64,000 nucleotides of DNA from Aminobacter aminovorans (GCF_900445235.1 NZ_UFSM01000001.1:1420501-1484500); one strand, 5' to 3'. Shown: positions 43,950-53,085, counted from the stretch's first letter. Notes: generated by a model not told the origin, from the letters alone. A program made the numbers and translations.

Positions 43950-45422
43950 ATGCGCATCTTCACCGCTTCGCTGGCGACCGAGACCAACACCTTCTCGCCG
44001 GTGCCGACCGACCGCGCCTCGTTCGAGATGGCATTCTACGCCGGGCCGGGCCAGCATCCAGAGACACCGACCTTGTGCTCGTCGCCGATGGTGGCGCTAC
44101 GCCGCCGCGCCGCTGCCGACGCACTGACCGTCATCGAAGGCACCGCCACCTGGGCCGAGCCGGGCGGGCTGGTGCAACGCCAGACCTTCGAGGCGCTGCG
44201 CGACGAAATTCTCGACCAGCTCAAGACGGCGCTGCCGGTCGACGCAGTCGTGCTTGGCCTTCACGGCGCGATGGTGGCGCAAGGCTATGACGATTGCGAG
44301 GGCGACCTCTTGGCGCGGGTGCGCGAGATCGTCGGGCCCGATGTCGTGATTGCTGCGGAATTCGACCCGCACAGCCATTTGACGCCGAAGCGTGTAGCTG
44401 CCTGCAACGTGCTGGCGGCCTTCCTCGAATTTCCGCACACCGATTTCTACGAGCGCGGCGAGCATGTCGTCGCGCTTGGCCTGGCGGCAGCGCGCGGCGA
44501 GATCAAGCCTGTCATCTCGACCTTCGACTGCCGCATGATCACCGTGCTGCCGACCAGCCGCGAACCGATGCGGAGCTTCGTCGACCGTATCAAGGCACTG
44601 CAAGGCAAGGACGGCATCCTGTCGGTGTCGGTGATCCATGGCTTCATGGCCTCGGATGTTCCGGAGATGGGCTCGCGCATCGTCGTCGTCAGCGACAACG
44701 ACAAGGCCAAGGGCGATGCGCTCGCCGAAAAGCTTGGCCGCGAGCTCTATGCCATGCGCGAAAAGACGGCGATGACCATGGTCGACACCGACGCCGGCAT
44801 CGACCAGGCGCTCGCCGCGCGCAAGGCCAATCCGGCAAAGCCCGCTGTTGTCGCCGACGTCTGGGACAATCCCGGCGGCGGCGTGGCCGGCGACGGCACC
44901 TTCATGCTGCGGCGGATGCTGGAGCGTGGCGTCGACAAGGTCGGGGTGGCGACGATCTGGGACCCGATCGCGGTGACCTTCTGCCATGCGGCGGGTGAGG
45001 GCGCGGTGATCGACCTGCGTTTCGGCGGCAAGGCCGGACCGCAGGCCGGCGAGCCGATCGATGCCAAAGTGCAGGTGCTGAAGGCGGTCGAGGAAGGCTG
45101 GCAGAGTTTCGGGCCTAGCCGCGTCACGCTCGGGCTGACGGCGCTGGTGCGCATCCTTGGCACCGAGGTCGACGTCATCCTCAATACCAACCGGACCCAG
45201 ACCTTCGAGCCCGACATCTTCTCCAATCTCGGCATCGAGCTGGCCAGCAAGGACATTTTGCTGGTCAAGTCGACCAACCATTTTTATGCCGGTTTCGCGC
45301 CGGTGGCGGCCGAGATCATCTATGTCGACGCGCCGAGCTCGTACCCAAGCAATCCGCGCGTCACCAACTACACCAAGCTTGTCCGTCCGGTGTGGCCGCG
45401 GGTCAGCGATCCCTGGGCATGA
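43950..45422 (+). CDS. M81-family metallopeptidase (MlrC-like)
   Basis: A 490-residue protein of the MlrC family, first known from microcystin degradation. The N-terminal RIFTASLATETNTFSPVPT and metal-site segments AAEFDPHSHLTPKRV and FPHTDFYERGEH are clear, and the C-terminal domain contains VADVWDNPGGGVAGDGTF. Natural substrates of rhizobial members are mostly unknown; many sit with ABC importers and may be small-amide hydrolases rather than proteases. It ends at a strong bidirectional terminator. Confidence 0.85.
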   Translation: MRIFTASLATETNTFSPVPTDRASFEMAFYAGPGQHPETPTLCSSPMVALRRRAAADALTVIEGTATWAEPGGLVQRQTFEALRDEILDQLKTALPVDAVVLGLHGAMVAQGYDDCEGDLLARVREIVGPDVVIAAEFDPHSHLTPKRVAACNVLAAFLEFPHTDFYERGEHVVALGLAAARGEIKPVISTFDCRMITVLPTSREPMRSFVDRIKALQGKDGILSVSVIHGFMASDVPEMGSRIVVVSDNDKAKGDALAEKLGRELYAMREKTAMTMVDTDAGIDQALAARKANPAKPAVVADVWDNPGGGVAGDGTFMLRRMLERGVDKVGVATIWDPIAVTFCHAAGEGAVIDLRFGGKAGPQAGEPIDAKVQVLKAVEEGWQSFGPSRVTLGLTALVRILGTEVDVILNTNRTQTFEPDIFSNLGIELASKDILLVKSTNHFYAGFAPVAAEIIYVDAPSSYPSNPRVTNYTKLVRPVWPRVSDPWA

Positions 45423-45450
45423 AAGGCGAGGCCGCAAGGCCTCGCCTTTT
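45422..45450. terminator. Bidirectional intrinsic terminator
   Basis: A perfect 12-bp stem AAAGGCGAGGCC / GGCCTCGCCTTT with a GCAA loop (45434-45437) gives a T-run in either direction. It separates the M81 gene from the convergent BMP-type importer operon. Confidence 0.93.
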
Positions 45451-45455
45451 GCCGG

Positions 45456-46376
45456 TCAGGTCGCGGGCCGGAACGGCTTGGCCAACGACGCCGGGAAATG
45501 CAGCGCCAGCATCTGGCGGTTCTGCGAGATGATGACCAGCACGATGATGGTGGCGAGGTAAGGCAGGGCGGAAAGCAGTTCCGAGGGAACCGCGATGCCG
45601 AGTGCCTGGCCCTGCAGCTGCAGGATGGTCATGCCGCCGAACAGCCAGGCGCCGAGCAGCACGCGCAGCGGCCGCCATGTCGCAAACACCACCAGCGCCA
45701 GCGAAATCCAGCCCTTGCCGGCGGTCATGTTCTCGACCCATAGCGGGGTGTAGGCGACCGACAGATAGGCGCCGGCAAGACCAGCCATCAGCCCGCCGAA
45801 CAGCACCGCGAGATAGCGGATGCGGATCACCGGATAGCCGATGGCGTGTGCCGTCTCCGGCGACTCGCCGATGGTGCGCAGCACCAGCCCGCCCTTGGTA
45901 CGGTAGAGGAACCAGCTGATGACGAAGAACATGACGATGGCGAAATAAACCATCGGATCGAAGCGGAACAGCATCGGCCCGATGACCGGAATGTCGGAGA
46001 GATAGGGGATGTAGATCTTCTTCAGCGCATCGATCGGTGCCGAGCCGAAGTTGCGGCCGAGGAAAGCCGAAACGCCGGAACCGAAGATGGCGAGCGCCAG
46101 GCCAGCGGCATACTGGTTGGTCAAGAAGGTCAGCGCCAGCACGCCGAACAATAGCGAGGCGGCTGCCCCGCCCAACGCGCCGGCGAGGATGGCGACCGGC
46201 ATCGGCAGTCCGGCGATGACCGCCCAGAAGGCGAAGGCCGCACCCATCAGCATCATGCCTTCGATGCCAAGGTTGAGAACGCCTGATTTTTCGACGACGA
46301 GTTCGCCAAGGGCAGCGAAGATCAGGGGTGTCGCGGCAATGATGGTGCCGGTGAAAATGGCGATGAACAGGTCCAT
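45456..46376 (-). CDS. ABC transporter permease, nucleoside/BMP type (second)
   Basis: A 306-residue permease of the branched-chain/ribose-like superfamily used by BMP-family importers. The N-terminal FAALGELVVEKSGVLNLGIEGMMLMGA is characteristic of nucleoside transporter permeases (NupQ/YufQ-like). It overlaps the upstream permease stop (TGATG). It is the last gene of the operon 51005-45456 and runs into the shared terminator. Confidence 0.92.
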   Translation of the reverse strand: MDLFIAIFTGTIIAATPLIFAALGELVVEKSGVLNLGIEGMMLMGAAFAFWAVIAGLPMPVAILAGALGGAAASLLFGVLALTFLTNQYAAGLALAIFGSGVSAFLGRNFGSAPIDALKKIYIPYLSDIPVIGPMLFRFDPMVYFAIVMFFVISWFLYRTKGGLVLRTIGESPETAHAIGYPVIRIRYLAVLFGGLMAGLAGAYLSVAYTPLWVENMTAGKGWISLALVVFATWRPLRVLLGAWLFGGMTILQLQGQALGIAVPSELLSALPYLATIIVLVIISQNRQMLALHFPASLAKPFRPAT

Positions 46377-47458
46377 CAAGCATGCTCCGGAATGCGGCGA
46401 AGCCGGTAGAAGATGAAGAAATCGGCGGCAAGCAAAAAGAACAACAAGATGCCCTGGAAGATGCGGGTCAGCGCAGCCGACAGGCCAAGATTCATTTGCA
46501 CTGCTTCGCCGCCGAGGAAAAGTAGCGACATCAGCAATCCACCGAGGACGATGCCGAAGGCGTTGAGGCGGCCGATGAAGGCGACGATGATCGCAGCGAA
46601 GCCGTAGCCGGGCGAGATCTGCGGCGACAATTGTCCGAGCGGACCCGAGACCTCGGCCATGCCGGCGATGCCGGCGGCAGCGCCACCGGCAAGCAGGCCG
46701 GTCCACACAGCAGCGGATTCGCGGAAGCCGGCGTAACGCGCCGCCAGAGGTGCGGCACCGCTGACCGACATCTTGTAGCCAAGGAAGCTGCGGTCGGTGA
46801 ACAGCCACATTACAAACACGGCGACGACGGTGATGAACACCGAGGCGTTGAGCCGATAGGCATAGTCGAACGGCTCGAACATCGCCGCCGCCGACAAAAG
46901 TGCGGTCTGCGGATAGTTGAAGCCGGCCGGGTCACGCCACGGACCGTGCACCAGCCACGACAGCAGCAGCGTGGCGATATAGGTCAGCATCAGCGTGACC
47001 AGGATCTCGTTGGTGTTCATCCGCGCCCTAAGGAAGGCGGGGATGGCGGCCCAGGCCATGCCGGCGATGGCGCCGGCAAAAAACATCAGCGGCAAAAGCA
47101 GCATACTGTCGGGGTCGGGGTAAAACAGGCCGACGCCGCAGGCGGCGATGGCGCCGATGATCAGCTGGCCCTCGGCGCCGATGTTCCAGACGTTGGCGCG
47201 GAAGCCGACGGCCAGGCCGCAGGCGATGAGGATCAGCGGCGAGGCCTTGAGCAGCCACTCCGACAGGCCGTTCATCGAGTTGAGCGGAGCGATGAAGAAG
47301 GCTTGCAGCGTCGCCAGCGGGTCATAGCCGAGCACGGCAAACAGCAGCGAGCCGACGAGAAGCGTTAACCCGGTCGCGATGACCGGTGCCGCCACCCGCA
47401 TCCTGGCGGATGGTTCCGGTCTTTGTTCAATCCTGAATCGCAACTTCGGCTCTCCCAT
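46376..47458 (-). CDS. ABC transporter permease, nucleoside/BMP type (first)
   Basis: A 360-residue permease (NupP/YufP-like): GLAVGFRANVWNIGAEGQLIIGAIAACG and LRARMNTNEILVTLMLTYIA are the conserved segments. The start overlaps the ATPase 3' end by 32 bp. Together with its partner it makes the pore for the BMP-type binding protein. Confidence 0.92.
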   Translation of the reverse strand: MGEPKLRFRIEQRPEPSARMRVAAPVIATGLTLLVGSLLFAVLGYDPLATLQAFFIAPLNSMNGLSEWLLKASPLILIACGLAVGFRANVWNIGAEGQLIIGAIAACGVGLFYPDPDSMLLLPLMFFAGAIAGMAWAAIPAFLRARMNTNEILVTLMLTYIATLLLSWLVHGPWRDPAGFNYPQTALLSAAAMFEPFDYAYRLNASVFITVVAVFVMWLFTDRSFLGYKMSVSGAAPLAARYAGFRESAAVWTGLLAGGAAAGIAGMAEVSGPLGQLSPQISPGYGFAAIIVAFIGRLNAFGIVLGGLLMSLLFLGGEAVQMNLGLSAALTRIFQGILLFFLLAADFFIFYRLRRIPEHA

Positions 47459-48968
47459 TGGTACCGTTGCCGCGGTCGACCCTTGTCATCAGCAGGCCGA
47501 TTTCTTCGCGGTTGGTTTTTGTCCTGATCAGTGGCGGCGACACCTGGCCCTGGCAGATGACGAGCAGGCGGTCGCAGATCTCGAACAACTCGTCGAGCTC
47601 CTCCGAAATCACCAGCACCGCGGCACCCGAGCGGCTCAGGTCGACAATTGTCTGGCGGATGAAGGCGGCCGCACCGACATCGACGCCCCAGGTGGGTTGG
47701 GCGACGAGGAACAGCCTGGGCTCGAGCGCGATCTCGCGACCGACGATGAACTTCTGCAGATTGCCGCCGGAAAGGCTTTGCGCGCTCGATTGCGGGCCGT
47801 TGGCCTTGACCTTGAAGCGCTCGATGATCCCGGCGGCGAAACTGCTCGCCTGCTTGCGGTCGACGAGGCCGTTGCGCACCAGGCCTGCGCGGTGAGCGGT
47901 CAAAACGGCATTCTGCCACAATGCATGCGGCGGCACGGCCCCGCGGCCAAGCCGCTCTTCCGGCACGAAGGCCATGCCGAGCTTGCGCCTTTCGCTGGCA
48001 TTGAGATGGGCGGCAGCCTTGCCGTCGATCTGGATCGCCAGCGCATTGCCATGGGTGCGCTCGCCGCTGAGCAGCGAGATCAGCTCGGCCTGGCCATTGC
48101 CGGAAACACCGGCAAGCCCGACGATCTCGCCGCCGCGCACCGCAAACGAGACGTTCTTGAGCTCGACGCCATATTTGTCGCGGGCAGCGGCGGTCAGCCC
48201 GCGCACCTCGAGCACCGGCTTGTCGCTCGGCACGGAGGGGCTGACATGCATTTCGGGCAGTTCGGCGCCGACCATCATGCGGGCGAGTTGGGCCGAGGTG
48301 CTTTCCTTGGGCCTTGCGGTGCCTGTCACCTTGCCGTTGCGCAGCACTGTCGCTGTGTCGCAAAGCTCCTGCACCTCGTCGAGCTTGTGGCTGATGTAGA
48401 CGATCGAGCAGCCTTCGCTCGCCAGCTGGCGCAAGGTCTCGAACAGCTTGACGACGGCCTGCGGTGTCAGCACCGAGGTCGGCTCGTCGAGGATCAAAAG
48501 CTTGGGCGCCTGCAACAGGCAGCGCACGATCTCGACGCGCTGGCGTTCGCCGACCGACAGGTCGTGGACGCGGCGATGCGGGTCGATCGGCATGCCATAG
48601 CGGTTCGACAGCTCGGTGATCTGGCGCGCCAGCGCATCGAGGTCGAAGGTGCTCGAAACGGCGAGCGCGATGTTTTCGACCACGGTGACGGATTCAAACA
48701 GCGCGAAATGCTGGTAGACCATCTCGATGCCAAGGGCCCGCGATGTCGCTGGCGTGTGGGCGGCGACGGGCTTGCCATCGCAGAAGATCTCGCCGGAATC
48801 GGCCTGGGCCGCGCCATAGATGATCTTCATCAATGTCGATTTGCCGGCGCCGTTTTCGCCGAGCACGGCGTGGATTTCGCCTGGCATGATCGACATCGAG
48901 ATGTCGTCATTGGCGATGATGCCTGGATAACTTTTGGTGATGTTGCGCAATTCGAGGCGTGGGGGCAT
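47427..48968 (-). CDS. ABC transporter double ATP-binding protein, nucleoside/BMP type
   Basis: A 513-residue ATPase with two fused nucleotide-binding domains, as in ribose and nucleoside importers. Half one has GENGAGKST, a DLSVGERQRVEIVRCLL signature and LLILDEPTSVLTP. Half two has the GVSGNGQ P-loop-like segment and the LSGGNLQKFIVGREI signature. The second P-loop is degenerate, as usual in this family. It shares 32 bp with the next permease gene. Confidence 0.93.
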   Translation of the reverse strand: MPPRLELRNITKSYPGIIANDDISMSIMPGEIHAVLGENGAGKSTLMKIIYGAAQADSGEIFCDGKPVAAHTPATSRALGIEMVYQHFALFESVTVVENIALAVSSTFDLDALARQITELSNRYGMPIDPHRRVHDLSVGERQRVEIVRCLLQAPKLLILDEPTSVLTPQAVVKLFETLRQLASEGCSIVYISHKLDEVQELCDTATVLRNGKVTGTARPKESTSAQLARMMVGAELPEMHVSPSVPSDKPVLEVRGLTAAARDKYGVELKNVSFAVRGGEIVGLAGVSGNGQAELISLLSGERTHGNALAIQIDGKAAAHLNASERRKLGMAFVPEERLGRGAVPPHALWQNAVLTAHRAGLVRNGLVDRKQASSFAAGIIERFKVKANGPQSSAQSLSGGNLQKFIVGREIALEPRLFLVAQPTWGVDVGAAAFIRQTIVDLSRSGAAVLVISEELDELFEICDRLLVICQGQVSPPLIRTKTNREEIGLLMTRVDRGNGTNGRAEVAIQD

Positions 48969-49093
48969 AGCCGGGTCCTGCCGTGAGGGTTGGACGGTGC
49001 GCAGCCATAGTCCACCGGGGCAAGCCGCATGATCCCGAGATCGGAATCGCTGCGCTGTCGTGCCCCGGTGGCCTTGCTAGCGGTAAGAAAGGA

Positions 49094-50188
49094 TCAGCCG
49101 AGCTTGCCGATCATTCCCTTGACGAACCAGTTCATGCCGCGGATGTCGGCATCGGCCAGCACGCTGCCTGCCGCAACCTTGACGTTGCCGTCCTGGTCCT
49201 TGAGTTCGCCGGCATAGGGGTGGATCTTGCCGGAGCCGATGTCGGCCTCGAGCTGCTTGAGCTTGGCGATGACGTCGGCCGGAATGGCTTCGTTGTACGG
49301 CGCCATCTTGACAACGCCGCCGGCCAGGCCGTCCCAGCGCGCCTCGGGCTTCCAGGTGCCTGCGGCCACGCCCTTGGCGGCGCCGACATAATCGCTCGAC
49401 CAGTCGAGCGTGAAGGCGGTGAGCTGCTTGCCCGAGCCGAACTTGGCCATGTCGCTGGCATAACCGATCGACCACGCGCCGCCTTCGCCGGCGACCTGCA
49501 CACCGGTCGCGGTGTCGGTCATCGAGCAGATGACATCGCAGCCCTGCGACAAAAGCGTGTTGGCGGCTTCTTTTTCCTTGCCCGGATCGAACCAGGAATT
49601 GAGGAAGATGGCGTTGCAGGTGGCGTCGGGATTGACGCTTTGCGCGCCGAGCAGCAGCGCATTGGCCGGGCCGACGATATCGGGGATCGGGAAGCCGCCG
49701 ATGAAGCCGATCTTGCCGGCCTTGCTCATATGCGCGCCGGCAGCGCCGGCAACGAAAGTGCCTTCGTAATATTTGGCTTCGAAGGTGCCGAGATTGGCGA
49801 GATGGACGATGCCGGAGCAATGCTCGAAGGCGACCTTTGGGAAGCGCGGCGCCACCTTCTGCATTGGCGTGCCATGCGAGAACGAGGTGCCGAAGATGAG
49901 CTGGTTGCCGGAGGCGGCGAGTTCGCGGAACACGCGTTCGGCATCCTGCGGCATGAAGATGTTGTCGATGACGGTCAGCGCGACCTTGTCGCCGAATTCC
50001 GCCTTGATGGCGTCGACGCCGAGGCTGTGCTGCTTGGTCCAGCCGATATCGGCGATCGGCGAGACATAGACGACACCGATCTTTAGCGGCTCCTGGGCGC
50101 TGGCGATGCCGGCAAGGCCCGTGGTGCCGAGAGCGGCGCCCGCGGCGCCGGAATATTGCAGAAATTGCCGTCTGGTCAGATTGAACAT
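49094..50188 (-). CDS. BMP-family substrate-binding protein (purine-nucleoside type)
   Basis: A 364-residue binding protein with a Tat signal (TRRQFLQYSGAAGAALG, cleavage near ASAQ) and a BMP/PnrA domain (LKIGVVYVSPIADIGWTKQHSLGVDAIKAEFG). PnrA/BmpA relatives bind purine nucleosides; rhizobial members also serve allantoin-like or other N-heterocycles. ATG 50188 is set by the signal. It is 46 bp after the GntR gene. Divergence from an NdmCDE-like demethylase operon suggests a methylated purine as solute (inference). Confidence 0.9.
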   Translation of the reverse strand: MFNLTRRQFLQYSGAAGAALGTTGLAGIASAQEPLKIGVVYVSPIADIGWTKQHSLGVDAIKAEFGDKVALTVIDNIFMPQDAERVFRELAASGNQLIFGTSFSHGTPMQKVAPRFPKVAFEHCSGIVHLANLGTFEAKYYEGTFVAGAAGAHMSKAGKIGFIGGFPIPDIVGPANALLLGAQSVNPDATCNAIFLNSWFDPGKEKEAANTLLSQGCDVICSMTDTATGVQVAGEGGAWSIGYASDMAKFGSGKQLTAFTLDWSSDYVGAAKGVAAGTWKPEARWDGLAGGVVKMAPYNEAIPADVIAKLKQLEADIGSGKIHPYAGELKDQDGNVKVAAGSVLADADIRGMNWFVKGMIGKLG

Positions 50189-50234
50189 GGTGGTAACCCT
50201 CTGTTGGTTGGATGCGCCCGGATTGTTGCCGGGT

Positions 50235-51005
50235 CTATTTTGAGGCGTGGACATGGGCATGTGCCCGTGCCGCGCCGTTTTCTCCTGCCTTCTTTCGTGG
50301 TGCCGGTTTCGGCGGCTCGCCTGGCTTGCCGTCGAGATAGGGTTCGAGCGCTTCGCGCGGCGTCAGCTCGGGAAACACCTGCCGGTCCATGATGTAGCCA
50401 CGCACCACAGAGCGGTGGTGCGCGTCGATCAGCTCCATCGCCGGCTTGAGCCGGCCCTTTTCGAGCAGGTCGATCACCCGGGCATGGTCGTCGAGCAGGT
50501 TGCAGTAGTCGAAATCGGCGGTGATCAGCGAGCGCAGCAAGGTCGTGCGGCGCACCAGCTGGGCATGGATCTCCTGCATCACCTTGTTGCGGCTGAGCCG
50601 CACGAACACTGTGTGGAACTCCTGCCCGAGCACGTCGGCGAGCGCGTCGTTGCCCGAAGCCACGGCTTGGCGCTGGCGCTCGACATGCTGGCGCAATTCG
50701 GCCCAGCCGGCAGGGCCGAGGCGGTCGCTCAATTGAGCGGCGACGCCCTGTTCGACGAGCGTGAGCGCGTCGTAGATTTCCATTGCGTCCTGCATGCTGG
50801 GACGGGCGACAAAGGCGCCGCGGTTGCGCTCGATCTGGGCAAGACCATCATCGGCTAGGCGGATCAGTGCTTGGCGGATGACGATGCGGCTGACGTCGAA
50901 TACCTCTGACAGTTCGCGCTCACCGAGCTTGCAGCCGGGGACGAGGCGGTGATCGAGGATCGCCCGCGTCAGCATATCGGCAATGGCCTGCGAGCGGTTG
51001 CTCAT
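50235..51005 (-). CDS. GntR-family regulator, FCD (FadR) subgroup
   Basis: A 256-residue repressor with an N-terminal winged helix (LGERELSEVFDVSRIVIRQALIRLADDGLAQIERNRGAFVA) and an all-helical FCD ligand domain with metal-binding His residues (EFHTVF, HHRSV). The C-terminus ends in a His-rich AHAHVHASK tail. It is first in the importer operon and divergent from the oxygenase operon across 240 bp. Three TCAATCAA half-sites lie in that gap, so it probably controls both sides. Confidence 0.9.
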   Translation of the reverse strand: MSNRSQAIADMLTRAILDHRLVPGCKLGERELSEVFDVSRIVIRQALIRLADDGLAQIERNRGAFVARPSMQDAMEIYDALTLVEQGVAAQLSDRLGPAGWAELRQHVERQRQAVASGNDALADVLGQEFHTVFVRLSRNKVMQEIHAQLVRRTTLLRSLITADFDYCNLLDDHARVIDLLEKGRLKPAMELIDAHHRSVVRGYIMDRQVFPELTPREALEPYLDGKPGEPPKPAPRKKAGENGAARAHAHVHASK

Positions 51006-51110
51006 GGCATTCTCCTCCCCGCCAGCGCCTTTGGCTTGCTTGGCGGCCAGCCCGGTTATCGCTGCGCCGGCGACGCCGCATATCCCGAGTTGCGTTTCTC
51101 ATATCGGTAG

Positions 51111-51171
51111 TCAATCAAATCAAGCTGTCAATCAAAATTCTTTCTTTGGCATGCAAATTGTCATTGATTGA
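51111..51171. promoter_or_regulatory. GntR half-site cluster in the divergent promoter region
   Basis: TCAATCAA occurs at 51111-51118 and 51128-51135 as direct repeats, and inverted as TTGATTGA at 51164-51171. A possible plus-strand promoter, TTGATA at 51168-51173 with AATATG 17 bp later, overlaps the last site. These are the best candidates for the GntR operator. Confidence 0.6.
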
Positions 51172-51245
51172 TATCCAATCCTGTGGTTCCAATATGGGCA
51201 TAACAGAGCTAGGTTCACGGGGAAGTGCTAGCCAGGGAGGGTGCG

Positions 51246-52112
51246 ATGAGCATAGCTGCCCTTTGTAGCGACAGAGTCCTTCTTAACGATTGGCATGTGA
51301 TCGCCGACCTGACCAACCTGTCGGCGCACGAGCCGTTCCAGACCCGCCTGCTTGGCGTCGACCTGACCGTCTATTGCCGTGGCCGCTACAACAAGGAAGT
51401 GGTGCGAAACGACACCGGGGCGCTGGTCAATGCGACCAAGCGTTATGGCTTCCTGTGGGCCTGCCTCGGCAAGCCGGAGCGCGACATCGTGTTCGTGCCG
51501 GAGGCCGAGGAGGAAGACCGCTACCTGCTCACCGGCGGGTCGATCGCGGTCAAGGTTTCCGGCCTGCGCACGGTCGAGAATTTCCTCGACATGGGCCATT
51601 TCCCGTTCGTCCACACCGGCTGGCTCGGCGAGGAGCCGCATACCGAAGTCGCGCCTTACAAGGTCGAGCTGACGGCTGCCGACGAACTGGTCGCGACCGA
51701 ATGCAAATTCTACCAGCCGGTGGCGTCGCCGACGGCCAAGGAAGGCTTTGTCGTCGACTATATCTACAAGGTGATCCGCCCCTACACGGTGGCGCTCTAC
51801 AAGAGCAATCCGGTGCAGAAGGAGCGGCTCGACGTCATCACCTTGTTCGTCCAGCCCGTCGACGAGGAGAATTGCGTCGCCCATCCCTTCCTTTGCTATC
51901 TCAAGGACGGCAGCGACGAGGCCGGAATCCGCAACTTCATGCAGCTGATTTTCGCCCAGGACAAACCGATCCTGGAAAACCAGCTGCCGCGACGCCTGCC
52001 GCTCGACCCGCGTGCTGAAACGCCGATCCGCGCCGATGCGGTTGCTGTCTTGTACCGGCGCTGGCTGCGCGACAAATCAGTCACTTACGGCGCGATACCG
52101 GCGCGGATGTGA
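51246..52112 (+). CDS. Rieske-less oxygenase catalytic subunit 1, NdmC-like
   Basis: A 288-residue protein corresponding to the catalytic domain of Rieske mononuclear-iron oxygenases. NFLDMGHFPFVH (residues 112-123) gives the bridging Asp115 and iron ligands His118 and His123; the third ligand is probably Asp239 in FAQDKPILENQ. The first ~90 residues look like a collapsed Rieske domain (NDWHVIA..., RYGFLWACLGKP) but lack C-x-H and C-x2-H, so no Rieske cluster can form. Electrons must come from the Rieske domain of the 588-residue reductase two genes on. NdmC, the N7-demethylase component of P. putida CBB5, has the same peculiarity. ATG 51246 follows AGGGAGGG. Confidence 0.88.
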   Translation: MSIAALCSDRVLLNDWHVIADLTNLSAHEPFQTRLLGVDLTVYCRGRYNKEVVRNDTGALVNATKRYGFLWACLGKPERDIVFVPEAEEEDRYLLTGGSIAVKVSGLRTVENFLDMGHFPFVHTGWLGEEPHTEVAPYKVELTAADELVATECKFYQPVASPTAKEGFVVDYIYKVIRPYTVALYKSNPVQKERLDVITLFVQPVDEENCVAHPFLCYLKDGSDEAGIRNFMQLIFAQDKPILENQLPRRLPLDPRAETPIRADAVAVLYRRWLRDKSVTYGAIPARM

Positions 52113-52138
52113 ACCCGCGCCCTCAGGAGGAACCTTAG

Positions 52139-53044
52139 ATGACCGAGACGAGATGCAAGGATCAGGTGATCCTCGACCTTTGGCACCCGCTTGCCGCACT
52201 TTCCGAAGTGCCGGCTGGCGTGGTGGTCGGCACCATCCTGCTCGAAGAGCGCCTCAGCCTGGCCTCCGACGGCACCGGCAAGGTTGCCGTCTGGCGTTCG
52301 CGACGCGATCTGCCTGTCGACGGGCCGGTCGACATTTCAGTGGTCGAAGGCACGCTGCCGGTCAAGCTTGCCTATGGCTATGTCTGGACGTCGCTCGGCA
52401 ATCCGCCGGCCGACATCTTCCCGATCCCCGAATATGCCGAAGCTGACCGACGCAAGCTCAACGCCGCCACGTTCGGGGTCAATGTCTCGGCGCCGCGGGC
52501 GATCGAGAACTTCCTCGACATGGGCCACTTCCCTTATGTCCACACCGATATCCTCGGTGTGGAACCGCATACAGAAGTGAAGGAATACGACGTCGAGATC
52601 TCGGTCGACCGCGACGAGATCCTGGCCACACGCTGCCGCTTTTTCCAGCCGATGGCATCGACCACTTCGGATGGCGGCGCCGATGTCGACTACATCTACC
52701 GGGTGCCGCATCCCTATTGCTCGGTGCTCTACAAATCGAGCCCGATGGACGAGACGCGGCTCGACGTCATTGCCGTGTTCCTGCAGCCGGTCGACCAAGA
52801 ACATGTCCGGGCGCACATGTTGCTGTGCGTGCTCGACGAGGACAATGAAGACAAGGTGATCAAGCGTTTCCAGCAGACGATCTTCGGCCAGGACAAGCCG
52901 ATCCTGGAAAACCAGTTCCCCAAGCGCCTGCCGCTCGATCCGCGCGCCGAGACCCCCATCAGAGCCGACAAGTCGGCGATCGCCTACCGCCGGTGGCTGA
53001 GCCAGAAGGGCGTGACCTACGGGGTCATCCCGGCCGCCACCTGA
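52139..53044 (+). CDS. Rieske-less oxygenase catalytic subunit 2, NdmC-like
   Basis: A 301-residue paralogue of the preceding gene. NFLDMGHFPYVH (residues 124-135) supplies Asp127, His130 and His135; FGQDKPILENQ supplies Asp252. The N-terminus again keeps a Rieske-domain outline (DLWHPLAALSEVPAG..., YGYVWTSLGNP) without any cluster ligand. The two proteins share motifs but differ over much of their length, so they could make a mixed hexamer or act on two methyl positions. It starts 26 bp after subunit 1 and is followed at 41 bp by the reductase. Confidence 0.88.
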   Translation: MTETRCKDQVILDLWHPLAALSEVPAGVVVGTILLEERLSLASDGTGKVAVWRSRRDLPVDGPVDISVVEGTLPVKLAYGYVWTSLGNPPADIFPIPEYAEADRRKLNAATFGVNVSAPRAIENFLDMGHFPYVHTDILGVEPHTEVKEYDVEISVDRDEILATRCRFFQPMASTTSDGGADVDYIYRVPHPYCSVLYKSSPMDETRLDVIAVFLQPVDQEHVRAHMLLCVLDEDNEDKVIKRFQQTIFGQDKPILENQFPKRLPLDPRAETPIRADKSAIAYRRWLSQKGVTYGVIPAAT

Positions 53045-53085
53045 GCGCCTGAAGGCGCCAACGACAAGATATCAGCGAGGAACCT

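Noticed and set aside
47379-48986. Plus-strand frame opposite the double ATPase gene (535 codons)
   Set aside because: Antisense shadow; the minus strand carries two complete ABC signature sets.
51246-53044. Frameshift or truncation of normal Rieske oxygenases
   Set aside because: Both genes have good starts, intact frames and the same ligand-less N-terminal outline, and the reductase carries a compensating Rieske domain, so this is an architecture rather than damage.
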